Source of the DNA: Marinobacter sp. BW6
Lineage (GTDB): Bacteria > Pseudomonadota > Gammaproteobacteria > Pseudomonadales > Oleiphilaceae
Assembly: GCF_008107725.1 (NCBI RefSeq)
Contig: NZ_VIRN01000037.1
Span: forward strand, 248,001-312,000
Length of the DNA: 64,000 nucleotides
Direction: 5' to 3'
This document shows positions 63,832-64,000 of this stretch, one piece after another. The translations under genes and the position numbers were made by a program. Numbering within the stretch: position 1 is the first letter of the stretch; the number at the start of each line of letters is the position of its first letter. The notes below the pieces were generated by a model. That model did no database searches, was not told the origin of the DNA, and saw nothing but the letters and a program-made list of their open reading frames with translations.

Positions 63832-64000
63832 GGTGATGAAAATTCCATTTTCTCTTGGCCGGTGGTTCCCGGCTGCTCCGTTTCCAGCAGTTGCTGGTTT
63901 TTCAACACATCGCCCATGGCGGTAAACCGAAAATGACCCAGCAACTGGTCCAGCCGCTGTTCGCAAACCTCCAGGTTGTTGTAGTGACGGAAGCGTGAGA
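63825..64000 (-). CDS. exosortase-locus polysaccharide deacetylase, C-terminal tail (cut by window edge)
   Basis: The minus-strand frame entering at 64000 encodes about 57 residues, SRFRHYNNLEVCEQRLDQLL onward, ending at TAG 63827-63825 inside the next gene's start. This resembles the DUF3473 C-terminus of the XrtA/PEP-CTERM polysaccharide deacetylases (HYVNL-type motif followed by a DFRF-like phrase, here GHFRFTAMGDVL). The catalytic domain is outside. Recognition is by memory only. It suggests that the core exosortase A operon continues to the right. Confidence 0.55.
   Translation of the reverse strand, partial: SRFRHYNNLEVCEQRLDQLLGHFRFTAMGDVLKNQQLLETEQPGTTGQEKMEFSSPC

Noticed and set aside
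1..64000. tRNA or rRNA genes
   Set aside because: No tRNA cloverleaf or rRNA segment was recognised by eye on either strand. 4.5S RNA is the only RNA gene I can support well.

Overview
The window looks like chromosomal DNA of a marine gammaproteobacterium. The gene order dnaX-ybaB-recR-rnd-ycgL-ycgN, the single 4.5S RNA gene upstream of dnaX, and a PEP-CTERM/exosortase locus beside exopolysaccharide genes are most reminiscent of Marinobacter and relatives. This is inference from gene content and no search was run.

Region 1 (1-7.6 kb, minus strand) is a tightly overlapping operon. It encodes TPR and coiled-coil envelope proteins, a TPR lipoprotein, one TolQ/ExbB-like channel, two different ExbD-like proteins and a TonB-like protein cut by the window edge. 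It reads as a proton-motive-force-coupled envelope machine. One ExbD has Asn where the proton-carrying Asp is expected. Helically phased GTAAC motifs precede the operon, and an unexplained plus-strand terminator lies upstream of it.

Region 2 (7.9-18.5 kb, mostly minus) holds a MoxR ATPase with two von Willebrand A proteins, then housekeeping genes: ycgN, ycgL, rnd, recR, ybaB, dnaX, ffs with a good sigma-70 promoter, and a 2OG-Fe(II) oxygenase. Region 3 (18.6-21.3 kb, plus) is a three-gene operon of a sugar-phosphate mutarotase-like protein, a PlsC-type acyltransferase and an SDR epimerase-like protein.

Region 4 (21.3-32.3 kb) is a PEP-CTERM/exosortase A module. It has a PEP-CTERM substrate with a sigma-54 promoter, the PrsK-PrsR two-component pair (PrsR is a sigma-54 activator), the TPR lipoprotein PrsT, a PA14/calcium-repeat lipoprotein and exosortase XrtA fused to an EpsI domain. 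Region 5 (32.3-52.2 kb, minus) is a long exopolysaccharide operon with glycosyltransferases, flippase, polymerase/ligase, asparagine-synthase-type amidotransferase, ATP-grasp ligase, GNAT/CelD-like transferases and polysaccharide deacetylases. Several of its genes are visibly AT-rich.

Region 6 (52.3-57.9 kb, plus) starts with a decayed IS3-family element. It continues with an unusual set: a QueC-like PP-loop enzyme with an intact Cys4 site, a MurF-like ligase fused through a Cys4 linker to a complete peptidyl-tRNA hydrolase domain, and a glycosyltransferase. This is the best candidate for an undescribed system. Region 7 (58.0-64.0 kb, minus) has a CapA-like protein, a CapK-like adenylate-forming enzyme, glycosyltransferases, an acyltransferase and the tail of an exosortase-locus polysaccharide deacetylase. 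I infer that the locus makes an amino-acid- or amide-decorated exopolysaccharide whose production is coordinated with PEP-CTERM protein sorting.
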